Assembly (NCBI GenBank): GCA_023935145.1
Contig: CM043705.1
Coordinates: forward strand, 54,919,084 to 54,983,083
Reading direction: 5' to 3'
DNA from: Bretschneidera sinensis
Lineage: Eukaryota; Streptophyta; Magnoliopsida; Brassicales; Akaniaceae
Length of the DNA: 64,000 nucleotides
Shown: piece by piece, positions 11,287 through 22,213 of the stretch
How positions within the stretch are numbered: the first letter of the stretch is position 1
How the letters are laid out: each line of letters opens with the position of its first letter
Position numbers and translations under genes: made by a program
The notes under the pieces: generated by a model
What the model was told of the DNA's origin: nothing
Database searches by the model: none
Seen by the model: the letters and a program-made list of their open reading frames with translations, nothing else

Positions 11287-13385
11287 GAAAAAAAAATTTA
11301 GAGTTAGCGTCACCCGATTTTGCTATAATATGGGTTATAGATCATGGTCTGATCTGATTTAAATATTGAAATAAAAAAATAGAGGCAATAATGAAATACC
11401 ATAGGGAATGAGGAATCTCTTGAGAAGGTAGAACTCCACCACAGATAAAGATGAAGAGAACATCATTAATTGGAGGCCACTTTTTACATTTGCAGCCATA
11501 AAATGGAAAAATAGAAAGAAAGAAAAAAAACAATGACTAGGAGATATGTTTCATGATATATGATTTTCTTTTATGGTTCAAGAACTATTGCTCCCTTCGT
11601 CATACCAAGTACTTCAAACCAAGCTCCAGTTGAATCTTCACAACATCAACATGATTATGAACCTGAGCATGATTTTCAACTTTAAGATGATTTCGTATCT
11701 CAATCGGATTTTGAGACCGAGCCAATAAGAATTGAATGACAAAGCAATGATAATGAAGAATATGAGATAATTGATAAATTATATATTATAACTTTTTATT
11801 TAAAATTAATTTGTTATCTAAGTGTTATCCTATTTATAAATTTATGTTTTCATTGTATACATTCTCAAGGGAGCGTGAGAAAGCAAACACGTGTTAATGC
11901 GAACGTCACAAGTATGGTCCTTGGAACGAGGAGAGAAAATTGTGGCCTACTTCAACAAATATAACCAACCTGTGAAGAAAAGTGGGCAAATCTTAAGTAG
12001 TTGGCTTGGTAAGATTGCAAACAGAGGAAACATTTGTCTACTTGGTTACATGGATTGGAAGAAGTTCCCCTTCAACTACAAAAGAGACCTTGTTCTATTG
12101 ATTCAGGTAATTAAAAATGATCAATACATTTTTTTTCTTCTATTTTTGGTAGTGTTGTACATGCATATACTCCTTAGCATCTAAACTACTTGTTTGTACC
12201 ATTTCTATTCTTTGTTGGAGAGGACGTTTCATTATCCTATGATCGAGGAGATCGACAAAATTTTACTGAGGAGGATTGGTAAGATATGGAATATAAATAT
12301 GTGCTTAAAATGACACATGTGCAAAAAAGAACAAAGCAACAAGTTTTAAGCAACAAAGTTCCAAAAGGAGTAGATAGTGACCAGTGGAAACAACTTGTAA
12401 ACTGTTGGTTTTTTAAGAGAGTGAGGTTGTTTATTCAAAATTATGTTCATTAGAATTCTGATTGTTTTTTAATTTTCTTATAATGATTGATTAGTCGAAT
12501 TGGTTTATGGTTATTGTAGAGATATTCTACTGCAGGGACAACATCATGTGAAAGGCAGCAATGTCCTCACACATCGGGATCAAAGAGTTTTGCTAGGAAA
12601 AGAGATGAATATGTAAGTAGATCTATTTCACTTGTCCAAGTTTTCATTCGAGGTTTAGTTTATTAAGTCAATTTTTAAACTCTTACTTTTCTTAATTGGT
12701 AGGAGATGAAACATAGAAAAGAGCCAGGACGCATAGAGTTTTTTTTTTAATTGAAACCCACAAACGGAAAGATGGGACTTTTATTGATGAAGCATCAAGA
12801 CAATTTATGGTAAGTTATTACCTTTTAATCTAGTGTACTTCAATTTTAGATTTGCATACCAAGGCTCATATTAATCTTGCTTGTTTGATTGCTTACATTT
12901 AGGACTAGCATAGTTCTGAATTGATCCTTGGTTTAGATTAGTCCATCTATTTCCTTTGGGTCTTGAATACAGAGTCTCTATTGTTTGAACATGTTGGTGA
13001 AGAATTGTATGATGTGCTTCTTGTTATCACAGTTTTGAGTTATTTGTTGAGGGGATTTCTTGGACATGTAATAGTTGAACTCCTTTGAAATTCATGGCTG
13101 CTTGCTTCTCCCATGAGGGCTGTTAATTTGTTTCTCGGTGCATGATTCCTAATTTGTCTGTTGTATGGAAAAATGATGCTACTAGTGGCTGTTTTCCTAT
13201 GGTTGTTTTCCTACTAGTGGCTTTGGCTTGATAATAGAGTAGGGTAATGGGGTTTAGGGTGTGTCAGCAGGGTTCAATTTTTGTAATTTTATTTTCTCAA
13301 TGTACCTATAAAAATGGGATAATCTTTTCAAGACCGTGTATGGAATTGATATTTCATCCTGACTGGGGAAAGCTGAAATAAATTT

Positions 13386-13860
13386 TCAGAGGGGAAATGT
13401 AATAAGAAGTATATTAATGGAGTTGACACTAGTGCCGTCTCTTCTTAACTTTGATACATTTTTTCTTGGGCTTTCATTTTTTTTTAAAGAGTTCAAAAGG
13501 ATAATTCTGCAATTCATCCTCCACAAAAGATGAAACCTCCTTCGCTTTTTTTTTTCTCTCTTTGAATTTGGTTTTTTCAAGACAGTAGATTTTTCTTCCT
13601 TTACCAAAGTCATTGTAGAGTCAGTGTGCGTCTTCTGCTGACACAACTGCTGCCCTGCAAGGATGTCTCTAGGATGAGCATCAATCACTCCTAAATTCTG
13701 AACTGGACCAGTGTGCATTAGTGAGGAATTTAAGCACTGTCCAGAATTGAGCTGGACCTGATCAGAGGCTAGAGGAACATTACCATGCAGACACAACACT
13801 TACCTCTGACTTAGACGTTGATCGATTTGTTCTTCTGATTCAGTGTGCACTAGTGTGCTT
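13386..13860 (-). other. Possible captured host-gene fragment, unrecognised
   Basis: An open minus-strand stretch inside the last long intron of the CACTA gene reads SDQVQLNSGQCLNSSLMH ... VKEEKSTVLKKPNSKREKKK. A switch of frame at an A/T run would then give EDELQNYPFELFKKKMKAQE. The composition (basic, polar, no stops for 137 codons) looks more like exon than intron. I cannot name the source gene; a chance open frame remains possible. Confidence 0.3.
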
Positions 13861-14757
13861 ACTTAAAAATTAAGGAGTTGACACTCCAACATGTACCCAT
13901 TTATATGACACCCATACCTGAGTCCGTGTATCATTTATGGAGTAAGTTCTATCTTAATATATATGACAGTAATTGAATTTAGCTAGCTTTTGCTAGTTCT
14001 AAACACCAATTCATTGTCCAGCATCCATACAGAACACTTCTCATTTTCATTTCCTATTCTCCTGTAGCTTGTTACGTATAGGTACATAGAAGTAGTTTTA
14101 GAAGTGAGGCACAGTACAAAGAAACATGACTGGCAGCATGACCAGATTAAATGGCAAAGCTGATGTTTGTGATGTTTGGAAGTCTTAGCATCTCTAGTAA
14201 GTTGGTGGCAGTACATACATAGATACCTAATTATACCTGATCATGCATGTGGAAAATGGTGACAATATATACATAGATCAGAAAATTAACTTTCTTTTGT
14301 TTTATTTTTTTGTAGGGGTTGCACATGAGGGGCCAGTGGAGTTGGTAATTAAACATGGTATAGGATAATGCAATTTGATGGTATTATATCACATACTCCT
14401 ACTAATTTTTTGTTGATGTGATGGATTTTGTATTGATGCTTACTAGAAAATGTGTTAAATGTGAATGGAGTTTTACATATCGTTTTGAGCATCTACAACT
14501 GTCTTATCTCCTAATAAATCGGAGATTATACTAATTCAATACCCTTTCGAATTTCTCTCAATCAATTGTGTCAATGATATATTTCATCATCAATATTATT
14601 TATTTATTTTTTAATTGTAGGAGACTGTTGAGGCTCGTGTGCCAAACGTGTTGCTGCGTCAGGATCTTCTAATGCTAGTAACACTTTGCAAGTACAAAAT
14701 GAAGTCTTCACCAAACTTATGAGTGAAGAAATATCAGGATGTGTTAGAGGTCAAAGG

Positions 14758-15033
14758 TTTGGAGTTAATCCCACTGACGTGTTTGGATTTTCTGCTCAGG
14801 TTAGGAGTGTTGTGGGATATAATGGGGCCTATGCTGATAAAATACAGTTTTTGAAAACACAAATAGAAGAGATCAATGCAAAACATTCTAATTAGTTTGG
14901 AGTTAATCTCACTGACGTGTTTGGATTTTCTGCTCAGTTGAGGAGTGTTGTGGGATATAATGGGACTTATGCTGATAAAATACAGTTTTTGAAAGCACTG
15001 ATAAAAGAGATCAATGCAAAACATTTCATTAGA
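14758..15033 (+). repeat. Tandem duplication of 138 bp inside the transposase C-terminal exon
   Basis: The words TTTGGAGTTAAT(C/T)CCACTGACG and GTGGGATATAATGGG recur with a period of 138 bases (14758 and 14896), which is 46 codons and keeps frame. The first copy ends in a TAG at 14893-14895, so the second would need readthrough. Confidence 0.85.
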
Positions 15034-15429
15034 TTTAAAAAATTACAATGAAACATGATGATCAAATGAGCAATATGTAGTCCCAAATGGATAAAATGAA
15101 GTTTTTGATGGAGGTGTTGGTTCATGAAGAATCTCGTAATTGATTTTTGTAATGGCAATTAACATATTGATTGAGACTTAATTTAAATTACTTGATTGTA
15201 TTTAAATTTATATGGTTAATTAATATATTATGATTTTTTTGTGTTATGAATTGATCTTTAATTAGTATATTGATATTTGATTTTCTATGGGTTTTATGAT
15301 ATACATGAATAACAGAAGTATATTAAAGTAGGTGTTGAAATTAGGAAAAAAATAATTTTAATAGATAGTGGTGCTTAGAAGTCTTTGAAGTGTGCATTTT
15401 GGCACTAAATTTATTTTACGTGGGACACT

Positions 15430-15726
15430 TTTCGGTGTTTTAAAACGCCAATAAATGAACTACCAACCTTTTGTATAATGTCGCTTATAAGTGTCCTTAA
15501 TTTTTGGGGCTTTTTAGTATCAATATTTTTCTGCACTTTAAAGCACCATAATAATATGTTATGGCACTTTTAAGCATCAATATATGATAGATTTGCTCTG
15601 GTATTGTAACGAACATATACTGGCGCTTGATGTGGCATTTTCATAAAACACCGAGAATTTATATAACGGCACCTTAACGTATGGAATTATTCTTTCAAAA
15701 GCACCTGTATGATTTTTTTTGTAGTG
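15430..15726. repeat. Right subterminal repeats and right terminus of the CACTA element
   Basis: Units such as GGTGTTTTAAAACGCC, GCACTTTAAAGCACC, GGCACTTTTAAGCATC and GTCGCTTATAAGTG repeat irregularly and end with GTAGTG at 15721-15726. Confidence 0.7.
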
Positions 15727-18700
15727 TTAAATAAATCGTTGTGTTAATAAAATAAATTTCATTTTAAAAATTAATTGAAGTTTGAGTTTGCTTTTTAAAA
15801 TTTATTAAATTTAATAAAATTGATTTAATTTGATTAAGTTCTTGATAAATTTTAAAAAATAAATCATAATTTTAAGTTGGACTTAAACACCTTCTACATA
15901 CATAGTGTGACAAAAATATATAATCACAACCAAATGAGATATTAAAGATTAAAAATCAAAGTTAAAATGACAATCACCTAACTAAAATCCATTATAAGTC
16001 CCATCAACATTTCCAAAAAGCTAAAAATATAAAGGATAACTTGGCTTTTTCTACAGTCTTATGTCAATTTGCTATCTTTTTCTTCGACTTTTCGTCTTTT
16101 TGTTTAACAAAAAAAAAAAAAAACCCAGATGGAATCGTGCCAAAAACGTTAATCGAATCAACTTGACTTATTGAAAAGATTATAAAGTTATCAATCAATT
16201 AAAACCACAAAGATAGATTCTCTGCAACTTTCTCTGCAACTTGGCCCAACACTCAACTGAAAGAGAAGACCACCGAGTTACGTCGACAGAGTTTGTTTGA
16301 CTAAAAGTTTAAAAGAGCAGATCGTGAAGACAAAAAAATTAGCTAAATAGATGTAAAAGGGTAAGATTAGCGTGTTTGGTTAATTCGTATGTGGGTAATT
16401 AAACAATTAATTTATTTTTTTGAGAGCCATTTACAAATACATATAATATTATATGGTTTTTCAAAAATCAAGTGAGGCTCCATTGCACCATGCTAAATCT
16501 GCCACTGATCTTTTTCCTTTTCTTCATTACCTAGAAATTTAACAAACAAGTCTCGAAACAGCGTTTGAGAGATTTCATAAATACAAGTAAGTTTCGCTTA
16601 CAAGTTATTTCTAAATGATTTTATTTCAACTTATTTAAAAATAAAATGAATTTAATTTTTATTTAATTCTACACAGAATGTAAAAATAAATTTTATTTTC
16701 ACTTAATTTTAAACAGAGTTTGAAAAGTATAAATATCAACTAATACGTGAGGAGCTCGTGCTCTCTCACGCCCACTTGCTGCAAAATACAAGCTGAAAAC
16801 TTCACTACTGAAAAAGTTTATCTATAGCATTGTTTTGCACAGATAATAAATCCTAGTTGTTTAGCTAAGCAATTCCTTACAGAGTACTACCATATAAGAA
16901 TTCCTTGGGTATTGCTATTTTTTTACTGGTTAATAAGTTTTGGAAATAATAATTTATTTAAAAATAAATTGAAATGAATTTTTTATGTTTAAAAAATACA
17001 ATTCTTTTATTAATTTATAAAATTCAACAAATTTTATATTTAAATTATTTGGAATAAATGAAGAATTCAAAAGAAAAAAGAGTGAGGAAGGAAGGGGGAT
17101 GAGGATAGAGGGAGGGAGGGAGGGAAAAAGACTGTATTTTGATCAACATAACTTTTTATTCTTTATTTTGTAGAATTCATTTGTAAATATCAATTTAGAT
17201 AGAATTTGTAGCAAACTAACTCAATTTCACAGTGAATTAATTTTAAAATAAATTTCATAACTTTTTTTTATTCTAAACATAATTGTAGAATTACAAATGA
17301 ATTCCACAACATTTACTCTACTTTAGTAAATTTCATAACTTCACAAACTTCGAACATCATAACTTTCTACTCTTCATTTTGTAGAATTAATTTGAAAATT
17401 CTATTAGTTTTGATAGAATTTACAACAAATTAACTCAATTTCACAGTAAATTCATTTCAACATAAATTTCATAGTTTTTTTTTATTCCAAACATAATTGT
17501 AGAATTACAAATGAATTTCACAACATTTACTCTACGTTCGATTGTCTGAAATTAAAACTGTTCTCAACAAACGGTTAAAAAAAACATGATTTCATCTGAA
17601 TTCAAATCCTAAAATTCAAATCCAAACAACCAAACATAACTTTAACGCGCTCTTATTGTAACCAAGTCATATCATGCTCTCCATAAAACAATATTATATA
17701 ACTGGTTTCTGTCTCATACCTATTTTCAGATGAATTATTGATAGTAAAGGCATATGAAAAGCAAATATGGACCCATATCCACTATAGATTTTCTTAAATC
17801 ATCCAACTCATGTGGATCTTAATGGATAATAATCTAATTATTTTATATATTAACATATCCTTTACGAGTATATACTACATATCATGTTTGTTGCATCTAC
17901 ACTTCACAGCGGAGAGAGTTTGTGGAGGAATTAAAGAAACCGAAACCGACTTTTCTGAGGATCAGTTTGCCACAATGTAAGGAAGTCAATGACTGAAAAA
18001 TCTTATGATTTCAAGATTGACTTAGCCTAGGTTGAGAGTCCCACTTACCTAGTGGGCAGCAAGGTGAAAATTGTCTAAGCTGCTCTGCATCTCTCATTGT
18101 AAGTTGTAGAATAAATGGAGTCACCATCAGTCATCACTAGAATAATTGAATGATGACTTCACCCATGTTCTAAAGTAAGCCAAGAATTAAAACCATAGAT
18201 AATACTTATTTTTCGAGGTTTTGATTCTTCCTCTCACCTGTGGTTTTAATAGACATTACTTATTACAACCGTAGGCACATTTGTGTTCAAGCATGATTAG
18301 AGCTGCCATGGCAGTCATGCTGCGTATCAGTGGCTTGTAAGACTTGTTATTGTGTCTTTGTACCTATTTGATAGTGGTGATTACTGTGCCTATTTAGTAG
18401 TAGTGGTCCTATAAGGTTATGAAGGATGACTAGGCCTAATCTTAGGTAGAGAGTGTGAAAGAGTATGACTCAACAACTTAAATTGAGGAGAAATGGTTCA
18501 ATTTATCTTTTTATATAGGAGTATATTATACTCCTCCTCACTGCAAGCATTAAGAGCCAAGCATGTTAAAAGAGCCGAATCCAAGTGCACTGAATAGAAC
18601 AGAATAAGAACCATGATGCACATGCAAAAGGGTGGATGGAGTCGTTTGCATATACCAAGGATAAATCGGTCTGAATGCTCGGATACCTCAATAACCAGAA

Positions 18701-20321
18701 AAGGGAAGAGTCTTAGGACTCGAACACAAAACAAGCAAAGTTCGGAGTGAGGGATCCATCGCCCCCGAAAGAAAAAAAAAAAAAAAAAATACTTGTTATA
18801 TATATATAAGGTATAAGTTAGACCTTTCAAGTTCAGTTACTAAGACCTGTCCTCCACCTTTCTTCAAATTGAAATTCTTGGCTTTTACCTTATACTCTAA
18901 TATCATGTGAAAGAAATAATTAAGCGATCAATTTTTTTAAAAGCTTAAGTTGATGAAAAATGATCGAATTTATTTTTTTATATATTGATGGAAATTATGT
19001 TCCTTTATTTTTTTATAATAATAAACAATTTCATATTTTGTTAAAATTAAAAGATCTCCATAATTGGGTGAGATACTATATATCCTACCTCTTGAACTAA
19101 TATCTGAGGAAGTGTGTGATTCATAAACTAAGCTTTCTCATTGTTTCTTTCTTCTTCTTTTTTAAAGTTGGTATGTATCTGTCTTTTTAATGAAAAAGGT
19201 AAGTGGTTGCATGTCTTTCAGATTGTATTTATTGATAAGTGTATATTTTTGCAGAGCAATGAAATATCCATATGACTGATGTAGAAGTTAGCGTGTAACC
19301 TAGTTCACTGTATTTGAATGAAATAATTTAATTGATTCTTTCTTTTCCCTTGAGAAGTCACTGAAAGAAAGTAAGGAGCCATACTTTTTGATGTATAAAG
19401 TTAGATAAGAAAAAGAAAATCTAAAGCAAAGGATTCGACAACAAACGATCAGGATGAAGTTTGACTTTATTTCATCGTTCTAACTATTTATAGATAGAGA
19501 TTAACAAGGTTTAAATTGACATTTATTTGCTCAAATTTGACAATAATTATTCTACAACCAAGTTGGGAAAATCAATGAAAAATCCTTACATTATTGGGAG
19601 ATGAAAATCAAGCTATTATGTAAGTATACCAACACAACCAAATTCAACCCAAAGTAGTAAATTTTTAATAATCACTGTGGTTTGGTGTATGTCAGATTTT
19701 TAGGATGCCAGGTCAATAACAATATTGTACACTGCTATCCAATATTTTATGATTCTTCATCATCATTATGCGCTTAATTATTGTTTCTTTTTTTGCTAAT
19801 GTGTTTCAACAAGATTTTGAATGAGAGGAATTACAAGAACTTAGGTTAATTATTATTTAGATGAATTGAATTTCGGTTCGACTCGAAATATTTTAGAACG
19901 ATTTTAAAAAGAAAGAAAAGTGAGATTTAGCTACTTGGCCATCCCTCCGCTTTGTGAACAAATCTTTTTTGAGGATTTGGGAGTTTTGCCTCCAAGGTGA
20001 ATTTTTTGATCCGTTTTGTAACTTATTATATAAAAGCTTTTGATAGAATTTGAAAGACAAACTGTTTAGATTACTTTAGTACTTTTCATCTTTGATAGTG
20101 AATTTTTCTACTCTCGCTTGTGAACATAAACCTAACTAATTGAACTACATATATCTTGTGTCTTTTATTTTTATGTTATTGTTTTAATTATTATCTCACT
20201 ATTGTTATTGATCCCATTACAACAATTATTATTGTTGTTGTTGTTAAGATATATTATTTACCTGAAGAGTTGCAGTGGAATATATGAAATTCACAAGGGA
20301 CAAAACCAATAAAGTGGTCGT
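15727..20321. other. AT-rich intergenic DNA
   Basis: No gene is supported here. Short open frames near 18498-18830 consist of low-complexity hydrophobic sequence and lack a homologous domain. A tandem duplication lies at 17130-17540 and a G/A-rich run (GAGGGAGGGAGGGAGGG) at about 17107-17126. Confidence 0.55.
17130..17540. repeat. Tandem duplication of about 211 bp
   Basis: The blocks ATTTTGTAGAATT, CTCAATTTCACAGT and AAACATAATTGTAGAATTAC occur in the same order twice, offset by about 211 bases (for example 17165 and 17376). The copies have diverged by a few percent with small indels. Confidence 0.75.
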
Positions 20322-21478
20322 GCAGGGCTAATTTAATTTAATTTATTTTTTTTTAAAAAAAAGAGCCGATAGCCACCCTCGTAGCGACTCCGTCCCAAGT
20401 TTATTGATAAGCCCTCACTTATGGCTGAGGAAAACCGTGGTTACAAGTAAAGCATCTGGGAGATTACAATAAGATAAAAGTACAAACCTTCCCAAAGACA
20501 GACCACAAAAAGAAAATAAACCAACCAAGAAAAATCAAAAGGACTAAACAGACCTATGAAGAAAAACAACCTCTAAACAAGCCTAAAGAAAACTCACAAC
20601 GAACAAAAGCAACCTAACGTTTAATAGCCGGCAAACCAAACTTATCAATACGAATGATACATTTTAATAACCTCGGTAGCTCATGTAAATTATCATATGT
20701 TCCATTATTGCCTCGTTCACCGATCTTAGCCAAGAAATCTGCTGCTTGATTACCTTCACGTAATTGGTGAACAATCTGAACATTCATCCCTTGCATCTCT
20801 TTAACACATATCCCAAAAGTCCCATAAATATCATAGGGTGCACCTACCCACTCTAAACTAATCAACAATAGTTTTGGAGTCACTCTCAATAATAACATTA
20901 AAATACGAAAAACTCTTGCACAACTTAATGCCATCAAACACAGCCCTCAACTCTGCTTCATTATTAGAGCCAAAACCGTAATGACTAGAGAAAGCTCCTT
21001 TAAAGTCACCATTAACATCTCTCAAGATACCACTACCCCCTGAAGAGCCTGGGTTATTTCTAGCACTGCCATCACAATTAATTTTAACCCAACCACAAGG
21101 GGGTTTTAACCACCGCACAAACCTACATTTTCGGACAGTAGCAGTTTTGGGCGAAACCAAGTTAAAATCAGTCATCAAGCGAACATCTTGTTCAGACAAA
21201 GTTTTGAGCACCTTCAATTCTGTAGCCAGTCTTTTAAGCCATATTTTAACCGACCTCCATACTTGTTCTACACAAGCTTTCAGCCTCTCCATTCTTGCTT
21301 TACATCTACTATTCCATAAACACCACGTAATGATGCACGAAAGCAGACCAATTAAATTGCCAGATAAAGAAGCCTTTTTTGCCATTGTCATCCATGCGTA
21401 TAGAGTAGCCTTTCAAGTATCAAAACGCAGGCATGACACATTCAACAATTTGCTTACACAAGCAGGGCTAATTTAATT
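20322..21478 (-). mobile_element. 5'-truncated LINE with 17-bp target-site duplication
   Basis: The 17-base direct repeats GCAGGGCTAATTTAATT (20322-20338 and 21462-21478) flank the insertion exactly. On the minus strand the element ends with an A/T-rich tail (the T-run at about 20343-20353 on the plus strand). The body 20339-21461 encodes the C-terminal RNase H of a non-LTR retrotransposon. The perfect duplication means the insertion is fairly recent compared with the LTR elements here. Confidence 0.9.
20614..21430 (-). pseudogene. LINE ORF2 C-terminus: RNase H domain (RVT_3 type)
   Basis: RNase H removes the RNA strand after target-primed reverse transcription. Residues visible in order are the first Asp in WVKINCDGSARNNPG, Glu in NNEAELRA, Asp in IIESDSKT and the final Asp in REGNQAADFLA, so all four catalytic positions survive. 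A one-base frameshift near 20858-20900 separates the last block from the first three. The reverse transcriptase and endonuclease are missing because of 5' truncation. The end LPAIKR and stop lie at about 20614. Confidence 0.85.
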
Positions 21479-22150
21479 GCTGATGTGGTTTAAATATTTT
21501 AGCTTTTGGGGTTCTTTTTTACTAGAATGATTTTCTTTTGATTCAGATTTAAAATGAGAATCTCTTGCAAGTGATGTGATAGATGGTTACAACATCATCA
21601 AGAACATAAATGGATTTCTAATCTCTACATTGTGTGCTTCATATCCTAATTGCAATTTTTGGAAACCTCCTCTTGATAGTGAAACCTTTCTTTCACATAT
21701 ATGATCCATTCAGTATAATATTTATATATCATCCAATCATCTACAAATCTTTAGAAAAAAAAAAGATTTATTTCTATAAACTGTAGTTTCATTTATTGGA
21801 GCAACAAGAGTTACCAAATATGATAATCTTCCCATAGTTTAGGTGGGTATGCATGAAGGATGCATGAGAGGAAGCAAAAGAAAGGCACACGTCTCCTCTA
21901 AGAAAAACCATAAAAGAAAGGGAATTGCTTGACCAAAAATCAATTTTGACATGTGAGTGGGTTTCCTTTTAGTAACTGAATACTATTTTTCACCCAAAAA
22001 AAATGTTGGGGATACCCACCTATTGGCTTTTTTTTCTTCTGTTGTTGATGAATGGCAGTCTACTCATACTCACAAACTCCACTCTTAAACCAAGTAATTA
22101 ACTTTTCTAATAGAACAAAAGTAATGGAGATTATTACTTTTTCTCACCCA
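21479..22150. promoter_or_regulatory. Upstream region of the AVT1-type gene
   Basis: No ORF or repeat element stands out. It lies between the LINE and the TATA box of the transporter, so the proximal promoter is about 0.7 kb, unless the LINE has moved older promoter parts farther away. Confidence 0.45.
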
Positions 22151-22156
22151 TATAAG
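22151..22156 (+). promoter_or_regulatory. TATA-box candidate of the AVT1-type gene
   Basis: TATAAG (in CCCATATAAGAGC) lies 63 bases before the ATG at 22214, giving a predicted transcription start near 22180 and a short leader of about 30 bases. Confidence 0.5.
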
Positions 22157-22213
22157 AGCATCACACTCTTCCTTCTGTGTGCACAACATTTTTGGCTTTG
22201 TGGGTGACAAAAG

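Larger units (their letters stand above)
11586..15143 (+). pseudogene. CACTA-associated transposase, Transposase_24 (Ptta/En/Spm) type, interrupted
   Basis: Approximate exons: an acidic N-terminal piece (11586-11776); 11862-12106, with EKIVAYFNKYNQPVKKSG and LGKIANRG...YMDWKKFP and a donor at 12107; about 12275-12420 (VPKGVDSDQWKQLVNCW); about 12533-12612 (HTSGSKSFARKRDE, donor 12613); 12703-12809 (EPGRIEFF ... DGTFIDEASRQFM); and from 14621 (NEVFTKLMSEEISGCVRGQR). This order of motifs is the family's usual one. Stops or frameshifts are present near 11683, 11738, 12750 and 14893, so it is not functional. A 1.8-kb stretch (12810-14620) separating the last two exons holds unrelated material. 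Confidence 0.7.
10291..15726 (+). mobile_element. CACTA (En/Spm-type) DNA transposon, left terminus not resolved
   Basis: The right end reads TTTTTTTTGTAGTG, closing at 15726, which is the complement of the CACTACAAAAAA terminus. Subterminal repeats with a GCTTTTAAGC-like core occur at 10296-10405 and 15430-15660, as is usual for CACTA ends. The body encodes a Transposase_24-type protein on the plus strand. The exact left end and a target-site duplication were not found, so the left boundary is approximate. The element also carries foreign coding pieces on the minus strand. Confidence 0.7.

Noticed and set aside
11094..11288. Plus-strand 64-codon frame over the TauE segment
   Set aside because: It is the antisense shadow of the minus-strand TauE/SafE-like exon, which has the recognisable membrane motif.
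18498..18830. Minus-strand 110-codon hydrophobic frame
   Set aside because: It contains a poly-Phe run from a homopolymer and no family motif.
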